DNA of 64,000 nt from Lacticaseibacillus sharpeae JCM 1186 = DSM 20505 (GTDB lineage Bacteria; Bacillota; Bacilli; Lactobacillales; Lactobacillaceae). Below are positions 16,181 through 26,383 of the stretch, piece by piece; the first letter of the stretch is position 1; every line of letters begins with the position of its first letter. The DNA lies in NCBI RefSeq assembly GCF_001436225.1, contig NZ_AYYO01000003.1:123018-187017 (forward strand), given 5' to 3'. A program made the translations under genes and the position numbers. The notes under the pieces are model-generated. The model did no database searches. It was not told the DNA's origin and saw only the letters and a program-made list of their open reading frames with translations.

Positions 16181-18265
16181 GTGGATCGACAGCAAATTGG
16201 TGCGTGGTTTAAGCGCGTGCTCGCAAATATGTGGCACTGGCTGGGACGCATTCAGCGGCGCTTTCAACTGGTGCGCTGGTTTATTCTGCTTGTCCTCACG
16301 CTGGTGCTCGCGCTTTCTGCTTACTTCACCTATCAAGCGAAAACGGCCAACGTTGAAAACATTAAGAGTAGTTTGCAAACCAAGACCACGCTTTACGATG
16401 AAGACAACAAGGCGGCCGGGACACTGTACGCGCAAAAGGGCACGTACGTGGAGCTCGACAAGATTTCGCCCAACGTCCAAAACGCGGTGATTAGCACGGA
16501 AGACCGGACGTTTTATTCCAACCTTGGTTTTGACATCAAGGGGATTTTGCGGTCAGTGGTCAACCTGATTATTCACCGCGGGGTCATTACTGGTGGGGGG
16601 AGTACGCTCACCCAGCAGTTGGCCAAGAATACCTTGCTCACGCAGAAGCAGAGCTTTGCGCGGAAGGCCCAGGAGATTTTCCTCGCCGTGCAGATTAACA
16701 AGGTGTACTCGAAGAAGGACATCCTGACCATGTACCTCAACAACGCCTACTTCGGTAACGGGGTCTGGGGAGTTGAGGACGCGTCTAAGCGCTACTTCGG
16801 CAAGTCGGCCAGCGAGCTGACTGCCGGGGAGGGGGCGACGCTGGCGGCGATGCTGCGCAGTCCCAGCTTCTACAACCCAATTGACCACATGGATCACGCC
16901 ATCAGTCGGCGCAACCTGGTGCTAGACCTCGAAGTTGAGGCCGGACACATGACCCAGGCGGATGCGAATGCCGCCAAGAAGACCACGCTCACTTTGCGGA
17001 ACACGTATCAATCCGATAACGGAAACAAGTATCCCGATTACTTCGATGCGGTCATCAGCGAGGCGATTAAGGATGGGGTGTCGGAAAATGACATCCTGAA
17101 CAAGGGCTACAAGGTCTACACCACCTTGAACCAAACCTACCAGCAGAAGATGGACAACACGTTCCAGAAGAGCTGGTTGTTCCCCGCTAATGCGGCTGAT
17201 GGCACCCAGGCCCAGGCGGCCTCGATTGCCGTTGACCCGAAGACCGGCGGCGTCTTGGCCGTTGTTGGTGCCCGGGGCAAGCACGTGTATCGGGGGCTGA
17301 ACTATGCCACCTCGATGTCCGGCCGTTCCCCAGGTTCGACCCTCAAGCCGCTGATGGTGTACACACCGGCGCTTGAAAGCGGGATGCACTATGACAGCGA
17401 GCTGTCCGATGAGCAGCAGAGTTTTGGGAAGGACAATTACACCCCGACCAACGTCAACGGTGTGTACCAGAAGTCGATGCCGATGTACCAGGCACTGGCC
17501 AACAGTGTCAATGTGCCCGCGGTGTGGACGCTGAACAAGATTGGCCTGCAGACGGGGATTAACAGCCTCGCTAAGTTTGGGATTAACCTGAACAAGTCCG
17601 ACCAGAACCTCGCCGCCGCTCTGGGCGGAACGAGCACCAAGATTACGCCGGAAATGCTGGCGCGGGCTTATTCCACCTTCGCTAATGGGGGCAAATTACC
17701 TGAGACCCACTTCATCCGCAAGATTGTGGATGCCACGGGGACGGTGGTTTACCAGGATAACTCCGAGAACAAGACGATTATCAGTAAGTCCGTGGCCAAA
17801 GAGATGACCAGTATGATGATTGGCACCTTCAACTACGGCTCTGCGATGAGCGGCAAACCAAGCGGCTTCACCGTTGCCGGTAAGACGGGCACAAGTCAGG
17901 TGAGCTGGACGAATGCGGGGCAAAAGGACGAGTGGATCGTCGGCTACACGCCAGACGTGGTGGTTGCCAGTTGGACCGGTTTTGCCTACACCAACAAGAC
18001 ACATTACCTGACCGGCGCGGGCGGGACCGTGAAGACGTTCTTCAAGGACGAAATGGAAGGAATTCTGCCGAATACCGCCCAAACCAGTTTCAATACGAGT
18101 GATGCGCAGTCGATTGCCCGCAGTACGGGGACTGACAACACCGGCAGCAGCGGTGATGGTGATGTCTGGCAGAACGTGCAGGATAGCGTCGAGAAGGGCG
18201 TGGAGAGCGCGAAGACCACCATTGGCGGCTGGGTTGACGGCATCAAATCGATGTTCGGCAACTAA
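16181..18265 (+). CDS. Class A penicillin-binding protein (transglycosylase/transpeptidase)
   Basis: Bifunctional peptidoglycan synthase of 694 residues. One membrane segment (about residues 25-50) anchors it. The glycosyltransferase domain shows STEDRTFYSNLGFD with the catalytic Glu, GGSTLTQQLAKN and FLAVQINKVYSKKDIL; the transpeptidase domain shows SPGSTLKPL (SxxK), SVN and KTGTSQ. The C-terminal tail is Ser/Gly/Asp-rich and may be extracellular. GTG at 16181 is favoured over GTG at 16172 because AAAGGA is ten bases upstream of it. The PBP1A-type name is by domain order; pbp1A or pbp2A cannot be told apart here. Confidence 0.93.
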   Translation: MDRQQIGAWFKRVLANMWHWLGRIQRRFQLVRWFILLVLTLVLALSAYFTYQAKTANVENIKSSLQTKTTLYDEDNKAAGTLYAQKGTYVELDKISPNVQNAVISTEDRTFYSNLGFDIKGILRSVVNLIIHRGVITGGGSTLTQQLAKNTLLTQKQSFARKAQEIFLAVQINKVYSKKDILTMYLNNAYFGNGVWGVEDASKRYFGKSASELTAGEGATLAAMLRSPSFYNPIDHMDHAISRRNLVLDLEVEAGHMTQADANAAKKTTLTLRNTYQSDNGNKYPDYFDAVISEAIKDGVSENDILNKGYKVYTTLNQTYQQKMDNTFQKSWLFPANAADGTQAQAASIAVDPKTGGVLAVVGARGKHVYRGLNYATSMSGRSPGSTLKPLMVYTPALESGMHYDSELSDEQQSFGKDNYTPTNVNGVYQKSMPMYQALANSVNVPAVWTLNKIGLQTGINSLAKFGINLNKSDQNLAAALGGTSTKITPEMLARAYSTFANGGKLPETHFIRKIVDATGTVVYQDNSENKTIISKSVAKEMTSMMIGTFNYGSAMSGKPSGFTVAGKTGTSQVSWTNAGQKDEWIVGYTPDVVVASWTGFAYTNKTHYLTGAGGTVKTFFKDEMEGILPNTAQTSFNTSDAQSIARSTGTDNTGSSGDGDVWQNVQDSVEKGVESAKTTIGGWVDGIKSMFGN

Positions 18266-18385
18266 CGTGCAATCTCGCTAAAGATACTTTTACCGATACG
18301 CACGCATTTTCGCCCAAAGTTTGCTAAACTCAGATAAGAACCGGGCCGCATTATTGTGTTGCCCCACTAACTAGGAGGAACCCTC

Positions 18386-18724
18386 ATGATTAACATTTAC
18401 GACAACGCCAACGATATGGCAGAAAACCTGCAGAAGACGCAGCAGTTCCAAGACCTGCAGCACGCATTCGACATGCTGAAGCTCGACGCCGTTGCTTACG
18501 GGCTCTTCAAGCAGTTCCAGGACAAACAGATTGAACTCCAGCAAAAGCAGGCTCAGGGCCTTGAATTCGCTCCCGATGACCTCTCCAAGTTGCAGGAGCT
18601 CGGTGACAAGATTAAGGATATCGACGCCATCAAGGAACTCATCAGTAAGGAACAGGCTTTGGCCCAGCTCATGGATGAACTTAACTCCATCATCAGCAAG
18701 CCAATTGCCGACCTCTACAAGTAA
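18386..18724 (+). CDS. YlbF/YmcA family protein
   Basis: All-helical protein of 112 residues (MINIYDNANDMAENLQKTQQFQDLQHAF..., LMDELNSIISKPIADLY). This is the YlbF/YmcA family; in Bacillus YlbF and YmcA join YaaT in a complex that guides RNase Y to mRNA. Lactobacilli carry one or two family members whose function is less clear. AGGAGG precedes the ATG. It is a single gene flanked by a class A PBP gene and two terminators. Confidence 0.85.
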   Translation: MINIYDNANDMAENLQKTQQFQDLQHAFDMLKLDAVAYGLFKQFQDKQIELQQKQAQGLEFAPDDLSKLQELGDKIKDIDAIKELISKEQALAQLMDELNSIISKPIADLYK

Positions 18725-18725
18725 G

Positions 18726-18757
18726 CAAAAATCGCTCGCTGTTAACGGGCGGTTTTT
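18726..18757 (+). terminator. Terminator of the YlbF-family gene
   Basis: AAAATCGCTCG pairs with CGGGCGGTTTT through two G-U pairs, followed by T residues. Confidence 0.75.
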
Positions 18758-18783
18758 TGCTGGGTGCAAACCTAATTGGACGC

Positions 18784-18824
18784 AAAAAAACTCTTCTGGC
18801 AGCTGCTGCCAGAAGAGTTTTTGT
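18784..18824. terminator. Bidirectional terminator ahead of pepC
   Basis: ACTCTTCTGGCAG and CTGCCAGAAGAGT form a perfect stem flanked by A and T runs. On the minus strand it ends the pepC unit. Confidence 0.9.
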
Positions 18825-18833
18825 TTGTGCTAC

Positions 18834-20174
18834 TTATGCAAGTGCACCCATTGGGTCCCATGGAGCCAGGAGGGTTGGCTTGTCGTATTCAGCCTTGATA
18901 ACGGCGTTTTCGCTGTCAGTCAGGAACTTCTTGTTGACAACAACCTGGTAGACGTATTCGTCAAACCAAGCATCGGAAGCAACGAAGTAACCCTTCGTCC
19001 CAACCTTGTCGCCCCAAGAGTTTTCAACCTTCCACTTGGTAGGCTGGCCGTCAACAATGTCGACACCAGTGAGAACCATGGCGTGGGTCATGAGGGACTG
19101 TGCGTAGTCGAGGCGTTCGCCCTTGGTCATGGCGAAGGAAGTGTTGAACAGGCTGTCCTGGTCGTAGATGCCGGGGTTCATGATCCCAACCTGACGATCG
19201 GATTCCTTACCAACGTCACTACCGAACCAAACAGATTCGCCGGCTTCAAGCTGACGGATTGCGGCTGCCTTGAAGTCTTCAATGGTGAGGTTCAAGTGGC
19301 GCACTTCACGGCCACCCAGAACGTTACCGAGCATTTCAACGGTGTAGAGGTGGTCGAAAGGCTTGTCGGCGGTTGGGGAGTTGATGAGTGACTGGTAGTC
19401 ATCGAGGTTCCAGCCGATGTACTTATCGTAGAAGGACTTAGGTGTGAGGCCCTTGTCGATGTGGTAGTTCTTGTCATCGTCGCGGTATTCGAAGTCGAAT
19501 TCCGTTGGTGGGTTGCCCAGCGTGTAAGCCAAGATGCGGTAGATTTCGGAGAGGAACTTGCTCTTCGTGTCTTCGATTTCGTCAGCACTTGCGCCATCGT
19601 TAACCAGCTTGCGCAGGGCAACGGCGTCCTTGCGCAACTTGAGGTTCAAGGTTGCGTTCAGTTCGTTACTCTTGGAAGAAGAGTAGGTTTCGGGCATCAC
19701 GGACTTAGGCACAATCCCGTACTTGTCGATGAGGGCAGTGAGCATGTCCCACTGGCCACCATCCTGCTGGGGGGTGGTGAGGAGGAATGCTACCTTGCGT
19801 GAGTCAGTTGCCTGGTCGGCAGTGGCGATGACGTTTTCGTAGAAGTAGTTGGACTTTTCAAACTTGTCCCAGAAGAAAGTGTAGTTCTGGGAAAGTTCGA
19901 AGTCCTTGAGCTTGAACTGAGCCTGGATGGAGTGACGCATCGTGTTGAGGGCGGCAAACATCCAGCAACGGCCGGACTGCTTCTGGTTGGCAACCGCACC
20001 GGTGGACAAATCGATGGAGAAGGTTGGCGTCATGTCAATCTTCTTGGCGGTATCCTCGGATGTCGCCAAGATACCGTTGTTCATAACGGCCTTTTGCAGA
20101 GCGCTGGATGCGGGCGTAGCAGCGAGATCCTTTGCGTACTGAGCAATGTTTTCTGAAGAAATTGCTTTCGTCAT
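18834..20174 (-). CDS. pepC: Aminopeptidase C (C1B cysteine peptidase), copy 1
   Basis: Bleomycin-hydrolase-type aminopeptidase of 446 residues, a cytoplasmic hexameric papain-like enzyme that trims peptides taken up from the medium. The catalytic Cys is in NQKQSGRCWMFAALN (about residue 73), the His in THAMVLTGVD and the Asn in VENSWGDK. The C-terminus APWDPMGALA reaches into the active site in this family and sets aminopeptidase specificity. A promoter (TATAAT at 20209-20204, minus strand) lies between it and the second copy, so each may be expressed separately. Confidence 0.95.
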   Translation of the reverse strand: MTKAISSENIAQYAKDLAATPASSALQKAVMNNGILATSEDTAKKIDMTPTFSIDLSTGAVANQKQSGRCWMFAALNTMRHSIQAQFKLKDFELSQNYTFFWDKFEKSNYFYENVIATADQATDSRKVAFLLTTPQQDGGQWDMLTALIDKYGIVPKSVMPETYSSSKSNELNATLNLKLRKDAVALRKLVNDGASADEIEDTKSKFLSEIYRILAYTLGNPPTEFDFEYRDDDKNYHIDKGLTPKSFYDKYIGWNLDDYQSLINSPTADKPFDHLYTVEMLGNVLGGREVRHLNLTIEDFKAAAIRQLEAGESVWFGSDVGKESDRQVGIMNPGIYDQDSLFNTSFAMTKGERLDYAQSLMTHAMVLTGVDIVDGQPTKWKVENSWGDKVGTKGYFVASDAWFDEYVYQVVVNKKFLTDSENAVIKAEYDKPTLLAPWDPMGALA

Positions 20175-20233
20175 TAAAAGTTCACTCCTTAGTTTTGAAT
20201 AACATTATAGATTCGTTAAATAGTGTAACACAA

Positions 20234-21547
20234 TTAGCGCAATGTGTCCCATGCTGGTAGCGCAATTGGGGTCTTTTCCAGCGCTGCCTTAATTTCTGGG
20301 GTCAGCAGGCTCTTCTTGATTACCACTTCGTATGCGTAGTCTGTGAACCACTTCTCGTCGGCAACGAAATAACCGTCGTGGCCGTTTTCCTTGCCCCAAG
20401 AGTTTTCGACCTTCCACTTGGTTGGCTGGCCGTCAACCAAGTTTACCCCGGTGAGCACCATGGCGTGGGTCACTTCGGCCTGGCGGGTAGCGAAACGGTT
20501 GCCCTTGTCGAGCGTCATGTCGGTGCCAAACAGGGAAGACAGGTCGTACAGATCACCTTGCAGCGTCCCACTCTTGCGTTCGGAGGACTGACCAACGTCG
20601 TTCCCGAACCAGATTGTTTCGCCGGCCTTAATCTGGGCGATGGCCATCTGTTCGAGGTCGGCCCGCGGAACGTTCACCATGGTAATTGGCCGGCCGCCAA
20701 CAACGGTGTCCTGGCTGGGCAGGTTGTACGGCTGGTAGTATTCTTTGCCGGCTTCCGGGGTGCTGACGAGGGTGACGTATTCATCCAGGTCCCAGCCGAT
20801 GTACTTGTCGTAGAAAGCCTTAGGGGTGAGGTCCTTGTCGATGTGGTAGTTGTTGTCCTTGTCCCGGTACTCGAAGGTGAAGGTCTTAACGGGTTCACCG
20901 TAAGCGTAAGCCAGGATGCGGTAGATGTCGCTGAGTTGTGCTTGCTTTGCGGTTTCCGGATCTTGTCTGTCCGCAATCGCCTTGCGCAGTTCAATGGCGT
21001 CCTTGCGCAGCTTGAGATTGAGCGTGCCGTTAAGGGCCGCGGTGCGGGAAGAGTGGTACGTTTCTGGCATGACGGACTTCGGGACAACACCGTATTTGGC
21101 AATCAAAGCAGCGGCGTTGTCGAACTGACCACCATCACCGTTGGGCTGAGCGAGGTATTCGGCAACTTCGCGGTCAGTGATTGGCCGGTCGGCAGTGGCA
21201 ATGATGTGTTCCAAAAACAAGTTGGATTTTTCCAGGCGGTCATAGAATGCGTTGTAGGCCTGAGAGAATTCCAAGTTCTTGATGCCGAACTTAGCACTGC
21301 TGAAGTGGCGCATGGTGTTCAATTCAGAGAACAACCAGCAGCGTCCAGATTGCTTTTGGTTGGTTACGTCATCAGTGGCGATTTCGTCGGAGAAGACCGG
21401 TTCGAGATCGGCCTTGCCGAGTGTGTCGCGGCTAGCAGCCAGGGGACCGACGTTCTGGACGGCCTTGGCGATGGCACTGCTGCCTGGCGTTGCGGCCAAA
21501 TCCTGCTTGTAGCTGGCGATTTGGTCAAAACTAATACTTTTTGCCAT
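20234..21547 (-). CDS. Aminopeptidase C (C1B cysteine peptidase), copy 2
   Basis: Paralogue of the adjacent pepC, 437 residues, same strand, 59 bases upstream. The catalytic motifs are intact: NQKQSGRCWLFSELN, THAMVLTGVN and VENSWGKENG. It ends PAWDTLR, shorter than and different from the APWDPMGALA tail of copy 1; since the tail lines the active site in C1B peptidases, specificity may differ (inference). Similar paralogues in lactobacilli have been called pepC2, pepW, pepE or pepG, and I cannot decide between these names. Confidence 0.92.
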   Translation of the reverse strand: MAKSISFDQIASYKQDLAATPGSSAIAKAVQNVGPLAASRDTLGKADLEPVFSDEIATDDVTNQKQSGRCWLFSELNTMRHFSSAKFGIKNLEFSQAYNAFYDRLEKSNLFLEHIIATADRPITDREVAEYLAQPNGDGGQFDNAAALIAKYGVVPKSVMPETYHSSRTAALNGTLNLKLRKDAIELRKAIADRQDPETAKQAQLSDIYRILAYAYGEPVKTFTFEYRDKDNNYHIDKDLTPKAFYDKYIGWDLDEYVTLVSTPEAGKEYYQPYNLPSQDTVVGGRPITMVNVPRADLEQMAIAQIKAGETIWFGNDVGQSSERKSGTLQGDLYDLSSLFGTDMTLDKGNRFATRQAEVTHAMVLTGVNLVDGQPTKWKVENSWGKENGHDGYFVADEKWFTDYAYEVVIKKSLLTPEIKAALEKTPIALPAWDTLR

Positions 21548-21781
21548 AAAATAAGAACCTCCTATGTATTTAGGAAAGATTGGCGGGCCGTGGCGTTAAT
21601 CGTCGCCCCGCTGCGGCGTTAAAATTCAGCCACAAGCACCAGTTTACGCCTTTTACACCACTAGTAAAACCTCAAATATGAGAGAATGATGGTTGATTGT
21701 GAGAATCCGGACACAAAACCGCGATTGTCAGCGGTAAAAAATACCACCACCCGCATACTGCAGGCAGTGGTAATCATTAAT

Positions 21782-22468
21782 TTAACGTTTGGCGTCTAAT
21801 ACCTGCGCGCCGTCCTGCGTTCCGACGACGACGGTGTTCACGAGGTCCAGGAAGAGGCCGTGTTCCAGGATGCCGACCTCACTGTCCAGGAACTGTTTGA
21901 GCAGGTGGGGGTGCTTGATGGCGCCCATGTGCAAGTCGATGACGAAGTTCTGGTTGTGGGTGCGAATCCGTTCGCCATCCGCGTCGAGGCGGAAGTGGGG
22001 GTGCAGATTCTCTGCTTCCAGGCGCTTGAAGACCTGCTCACAGCCAAATGGGATGACCTCAGTTGGCAGCGGGAACTTGCCCAAAACAGGAACCAGTTTG
22101 CTTTCGTCCACAATCCAGATGTTCCGTGTGCTGTTAATGGCGACCATCTTCTCGAGCGTGTGGGCGGCACCGCCACCCTTGATACCCTGGAAGTGCTTGT
22201 CGATTTCGTCGGCGCCATCAATCGTCAGGTCAATGTGGTCGACGTCGTTCAAGTCGAGCATCTTGATGCCGAGTTCCGCAGCCTGGTTTGCGGTCCGGCT
22301 ACTGGTAGCGACACCCTGGATGTGCAGGCCTTCTTCTTTGATGCGGCGGGCGATGGCTTCAACGAGGAAGAACACGGTTGAGCCGGTGCCAAGGCCGATA
22401 GTCATGCCGTCTTCAACAAACAGGGCGGCGCGTTCAGCAGCAACTTGCTTTAATTCACTTTGATTCAT
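21782..22468 (-). CDS. rpiA: Ribose-5-phosphate isomerase A
   Basis: Enzyme of 228 residues interconverting ribose 5-phosphate and ribulose 5-phosphate in the pentose phosphate pathway. Family motifs are present: [15 protein letters not shown] (phosphate loop), [11 protein letters not shown] with catalytic acids, [13 protein letters not shown] and [11 protein letters not shown] at 22468 is chosen because AAAGGA precedes it; the longer in-frame reading lacks a binding site. The GNAT gene lies 31 bases upstream on the same strand, so the two are probably cotranscribed. Confidence 0.96.
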   Translation of the reverse strand: MNQSELKQVAAERAALFVEDGMTIGLGTGSTVFFLVEAIARRIKEEGLHIQGVATSSRTANQAAELGIKMLDLNDVDHIDLTIDGADEIDKHFQGIKGGGAAHTLEKMVAINSTRNIWIVDESKLVPVLGKFPLPTEVIPFGCEQVFKRLEAENLHPHFRLDADGERIRTHNQNFVIDLHMGAIKHPHLLKQFLDSEVGILEHGLFLDLVNTVVVGTQDGAQVLDAKR

Positions 22469-22499
22469 GATTGTCCTTTCAGATAGTGGTGGCAACTAG

Positions 22500-22781
22500 T
22501 TACTTGGTTGCCCGCAACACGTCAGCGTATTCGGAGCGGCGCTTGAATTCGGCCGCAGCGAAGGTGCACAGTGGTTCGATGCGGAAATTATCCCGGCGCG
22601 CTTCATCAACCACCAGCTTCAGCAGTTTGCCCGCAACGCCCTGGCCCCGCAGGCTCGGATCAACGTACGTCCGGTCGATGACCACGTTTTGCCCGTCATC
22701 AATGCGCGGATAGACGATTTCGGCCAGTAATTTGCCGTCTTCTTCAATAAAGTAGCGTCCAGGTTCGTGTTGAAAATTCAT
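22500..22781 (-). CDS. Small GNAT family N-acetyltransferase
   Basis: Minimal acetyltransferase-fold protein of 93 residues of the YjdJ/YidJ-like type. The acetyl-CoA binding motif is seen as VDPSLRGQGVAGKLLKLVVDEAR (about residues 41-63), and a Cys follows in PLCTFAAAEFKR, typical of this small subfamily. AGGAGG precedes the ATG at 22781. The substrate is unknown. rpiA follows on the same strand. Confidence 0.88.
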   Translation of the reverse strand: MNFQHEPGRYFIEEDGKLLAEIVYPRIDDGQNVVIDRTYVDPSLRGQGVAGKLLKLVVDEARRDNFRIEPLCTFAAAEFKRRSEYADVLRATK

Positions 22782-22943
22782 GTGTGACCTCCTGATGGCT
22801 AATTTTTTCTGTTCTTATTTTACCATGAACCTGCTGCAGCGCGAAATCAAACGTGTTTTTAACGTAATGGTGATGTAGTCACGGCGGCAGCATGATAGAC
22901 TGAGACTATTGACGAATATGCAATGATAGATTGTGAGGACACC

Positions 22944-23486
22944 ATGCCAAAACGTGGATTTGAAATTGTTAGTAAGTATGCAGACGCCGGGTTAAGCTTG
23001 CCCGTCCGGTCGACCAAGAACGCGGCCGGCTACGACTTTTTTGCCCGCGAGGATTTCGTGCTCAAGAGTATCTGGCGCTATGACTTCATTCGCCTGTTCC
23101 GGTTGATCAAAAACGAGCACCCGCTAACGGGCGAAGACTTCACCCGGGCGAACAAGGTGCTAAAGCCAATGTTGGTGCCGACCGGCATTAAGGCGTACAT
23201 GCAGCCAGATGAAGTGCTCATGTTGGCAAACCGCAGCAGCAACCCCTTGAAACGCGGGCTGATTTTGCCCAACGGGGTCGGCGTGATTGACGCGGATTAC
23301 TACAACAACGCGAGCAATGAAGGCGAGATTTTCTTCCAGCTTGTGAACCTGAACCCACGCGACGTGGTCATCAAGAAGGGCGAGCGCCTCGGTCAGGGCA
23401 TCTTCATGCCGTTTTTGACCGCTGATGGCGAAGATGCCAGTCAGATTGGTGAACGGAAGGGCGGCTTCGGGTCGACCGGATTCTAG
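22944..23486 (+). CDS. dut: dUTP diphosphatase (trimeric dUTPase)
   Basis: Enzyme of 180 residues hydrolysing dUTP to dUMP and pyrophosphate. All five motifs are visible: AGYDFFA, RSSNPLKRG, GVIDADYYNN, GERLGQGIF and RKGGFGSTGF at the C-terminus. An insertion of about 30 residues (roughly 37-70) before LVPTGIKAYM is usual in the forms found in lactic acid bacteria and their phages. The ATG at 22944 follows GTGAGGACACC. radA starts 24 bases after the stop, suggesting an operon. Confidence 0.94.
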   Translation: MPKRGFEIVSKYADAGLSLPVRSTKNAAGYDFFAREDFVLKSIWRYDFIRLFRLIKNEHPLTGEDFTRANKVLKPMLVPTGIKAYMQPDEVLMLANRSSNPLKRGLILPNGVGVIDADYYNNASNEGEIFFQLVNLNPRDVVIKKGERLGQGIFMPFLTADGEDASQIGERKGGFGSTGF

Positions 23487-23510
23487 ATTTCTCTTTAAGG
23501 AGGGAGCGTT

Positions 23511-24932
23511 GTGGCAAAAGCACGGACGCGCTATGTATGTGAAAACTGTGGGAATGTCTCCGCGTCGTACCTCGGGCACTGTCCGGAGTGTGGTGCGTGG
23601 AACACCCTAGTGGAGGAAACGGTCGAACCAGAAAAGACGGCGGCCAGCAAGCCCCGGACCTCAATCGATGGGCGCAAAGTCGTGCCCCAGCGGATGAACA
23701 CCATTACCGCCCAACGTGAATCACGGGTGACAACGAAGCTCGCCGAATTAAACCGCGTGCTCGGTGGGGGCCTTGTTCCCGGTTCGCTCATCCTGATTGG
23801 GGGTGACCCCGGAATTGGGAAGTCCACGCTGCTCTTACAGGTTTCGGGCCAGCTGGCGGCGGATCACGGCACGGTGTTGTACGTGTCGGGGGAAGAAAGT
23901 GCCAGTCAGATTAAGCTGCGCGCCGAACGGTTAGGGGTGGCGGATTCAGGGATGTATTTGTATCCCGAAACCGACATGCCCAGCATCATGGGCGCGGTGG
24001 ATGATTTGCAGCCCGATTACCTCATCATTGACTCGGTGCAGACGATGAACGTGCCCGACATGAACTCCGCCGTGGGTTCGGTCGGCCAAATTCGTGAGGT
24101 GACCGCGGAGCTCATGCGGCTGGCCAAGAGCAAACAAATCACCATCTTCATCGTTGGCCACGTAACTAAAGAGGGCGCGATTGCCGGACCCAAGATTTTG
24201 GAACACATGGTGGACACGGTCCTGTATTTCGAAGGGGACATGCACCACACGTACCGGATTCTGCGCTCGGTGAAGAACCGGTTCGGTAGTACGAACGAAA
24301 TCGGGATTTTCGAGATGCGTCAGGGCGGGCTCACGGAAGTCGCTAACCCCTCCGAGATTTTCCTCGAAGAACGCTTGGCCGGCGCGACGGGGTCGGCGGT
24401 GGTTGTGTCGATGGAAGGCACCCGCCCGATATTGGTGGAAATCCAGGCACTGATGACGCCAACCATGTACGGTACGGCACAGCGAACCAGCAGCGGGATT
24501 GACCGCAACAAGGTAAGCCTGATTATGGCGGTCCTGGAAAAGCGGGCCAACTTACTGCTGCAGAACCAGGATGCGTACCTCAAGGCGACTGGGGGTGTGC
24601 GTCTGGACGAACCGGCGATTGACTTAGCCGTCGCGGTGGCCATCGCGAGTTCGTACCGGGATCAGGAAATCCCGGCAACCGACTGTTTTGTGGGCGAAAT
24701 CGGCCTCACCGGTGAGGTGCGGCGGGTGAGCCGCATCGAAGACCGCGTGCACGAGGCGGCCAAGCTCGGGTTCAAGCGCATCTTCGTGCCCAAGAATAAC
24801 CTGCAGGGGTGGGACGTCCCGACCAATATCGATGTGATAGGGGTCACAAGCGTTGCGGAAGCTTTACACAAAGTCTTCGGGAAGCGGCGCGCAGCAACCA
24901 AGCGGCCACCTATTACGGATGATTTTGAATAG
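23511..24932 (+). CDS. radA: DNA repair protein RadA
   Basis: RadA/Sms family ATPase of 473 residues acting in recombination and branch migration. The N-terminal zinc finger is CENCG...CPECG; the RecA-like core has [12 protein letters not shown] and LIIDSVQ; the family-specific KNRFG motif occurs in [13 protein letters not shown]; the C-terminal Lon-like domain follows ([18 protein letters not shown]). The start is GTG at 23511 behind AAGGAGGGAGC. It lies between dut and a YacL-type gene, the usual radA-yacL neighbourhood of Firmicutes. Confidence 0.97.
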   Translation: MAKARTRYVCENCGNVSASYLGHCPECGAWNTLVEETVEPEKTAASKPRTSIDGRKVVPQRMNTITAQRESRVTTKLAELNRVLGGGLVPGSLILIGGDPGIGKSTLLLQVSGQLAADHGTVLYVSGEESASQIKLRAERLGVADSGMYLYPETDMPSIMGAVDDLQPDYLIIDSVQTMNVPDMNSAVGSVGQIREVTAELMRLAKSKQITIFIVGHVTKEGAIAGPKILEHMVDTVLYFEGDMHHTYRILRSVKNRFGSTNEIGIFEMRQGGLTEVANPSEIFLEERLAGATGSAVVVSMEGTRPILVEIQALMTPTMYGTAQRTSSGIDRNKVSLIMAVLEKRANLLLQNQDAYLKATGGVRLDEPAIDLAVAVAIASSYRDQEIPATDCFVGEIGLTGEVRRVSRIEDRVHEAAKLGFKRIFVPKNNLQGWDVPTNIDVIGVTSVAEALHKVFGKRRAATKRPPITDDFE

Positions 24933-25177
24933 TACGATAATAGTTGCTTTAGCTTTTTCGGCAGGTGAAAAGCGTGCGCTTAGCGGCCAGCACAGAAGTT
25001 TTTCGTAACTAAAACGCTAATTTTCGGTTTCTGCAGCATCCGGTCACAGCTTTCTGGCGGGTGCGGCGGGGACCGATTTTTTATTTTCCAAAGAATGAGC
25101 AAAATCCGTCATTTTGGGGTCATTTTTTGAACAGTAAGCGGTACAATTGGACATATAAAAGTCAAAGGAGGCTAAAA

Positions 25178-26359
25178 ATGCAACAAAAGGTTAAACGGAG
25201 AATCGTGTTCGCTTTGTTCGTTTTGATCGGGATTGGCGCTGGTATCGGGATTATGCCTAATATCTGGCAACTAGCCGGGCAAACGGACAACCACGTGCTC
25301 AACAACATTTTTGTTGATGCACTAATTGGGGCCGTCATCCTGCTCGTGGTGGCAGCCCTCACCGTCCATTGGATTCTTGATGTTGTAACGCGAGCAGAAA
25401 AGTCACTTAGTTCTAAATCGACCTCATACTTACTGTTCGGCAGTCTTTCGACCATCGTTGGTCTTATCATTGCCACATTAATTTCGCAGCTATTATTCTC
25501 GCGACTTCCGAATGGTTTTTGGTCCACAGTGCCACCCGTTGTCCTGATGATTATCTTCGGGTACTTAGGCTTCCGGGTGGGGACGACCCGCCGGCATGAA
25601 TGGCGGCAACTCTTCATGTCTCTGCGCCGCAACGACGAGGGGACGAAGAAAAAGGCGGAGGGTGCCGGTGTTAGTGCCGACGCGCCAGACGTCACCGTTG
25701 CCGATCTGGGTGAGAACTTCCACAAGTACAAGATTTTGGACACGTCCGTCATCATTGATGGCCGCATTCAGACCCTTGCCCGGACGGGGTTCATCGAGGG
25801 GACGCTGCTCGTGCCGAACTTCGTGGTGCACGAACTGCAGCTCATCTCGGATTCTGCGGACGCGCTGAAGCGTGAACGTGGACGGCGCGGGCTCGACATT
25901 TTGAACCAGATGCAAAACGACATTCACATCCGGCTCGAGATGACCGACCGCGACTTCGAAGGCTCACGGGAAGTCGATGGCAAGTTGCTGAAGCTGGCGA
26001 AGGAAATCGACGGGATTGTGGTTTCTAATGACTACAACCTCGGCAAGGTAAGCCGCCTGCAGAACGTGCCCATCCTGAACATTAACGAACTTGCTAGTGC
26101 GCTCAAGGCGGAAGTGCTGCCCGGCGAGACACTGTCAGTCAAGGTGGTTAAAGCCGGGACCGAGCGCCAGCAAGGGGTGGCGTACTTACCTGAAGGGACG
26201 ATGGTTGTCGTCGAGGATGGTCAGTACTACATGAATCAGCAGTTATCGGTTGTGGTGACTAGCTCACTGCAGACGAACGCCGGCCGCATGATTTTTGCCC
26301 GTCCTGAACACAGCACGCAGTCGATTCGCAATAAGGACAAAGAAGTTAAAACTAACTAA
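25178..26359 (+). CDS. YacL-like PIN and TRAM domain membrane protein
   Basis: Protein of 393 residues with four hydrophobic segments in the first 140 residues, then a PIN domain (KILDTSVIIDGRIQTLARTGFIEG with catalytic Asp residues, and DGIVVSNDYNLGKV) and a C-terminal TRAM domain (about 325-385, EGTMVVVEDGQYYMNQ). This is the YacL family next to radA in many Firmicutes; the PIN domain suggests a ribonuclease but the physiological role is unsettled. AAAGGAGG precedes the ATG at 25178. Confidence 0.92.
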   Translation: MQQKVKRRIVFALFVLIGIGAGIGIMPNIWQLAGQTDNHVLNNIFVDALIGAVILLVVAALTVHWILDVVTRAEKSLSSKSTSYLLFGSLSTIVGLIIATLISQLLFSRLPNGFWSTVPPVVLMIIFGYLGFRVGTTRRHEWRQLFMSLRRNDEGTKKKAEGAGVSADAPDVTVADLGENFHKYKILDTSVIIDGRIQTLARTGFIEGTLLVPNFVVHELQLISDSADALKRERGRRGLDILNQMQNDIHIRLEMTDRDFEGSREVDGKLLKLAKEIDGIVVSNDYNLGKVSRLQNVPILNINELASALKAEVLPGETLSVKVVKAGTERQQGVAYLPEGTMVVVEDGQYYMNQQLSVVVTSSLQTNAGRMIFARPEHSTQSIRNKDKEVKTN

Positions 26360-26383
26360 CGGTATTTGTTAGTAGTAATGGAT

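Noticed and set aside
20378..21622. 414-codon plus-strand frame opposite the second pepC
   Set aside because: Antisense shadow of a gene with intact catalytic motifs; no ribosome binding site and no recognisable domain.
25061..25177. N-terminal extension of the YacL-like protein
   Set aside because: The extra 39 codons lie in intergenic AT-rich sequence; AAAGGAGG sits just before the ATG at 25178, where the usual hydrophobic start of the family begins.
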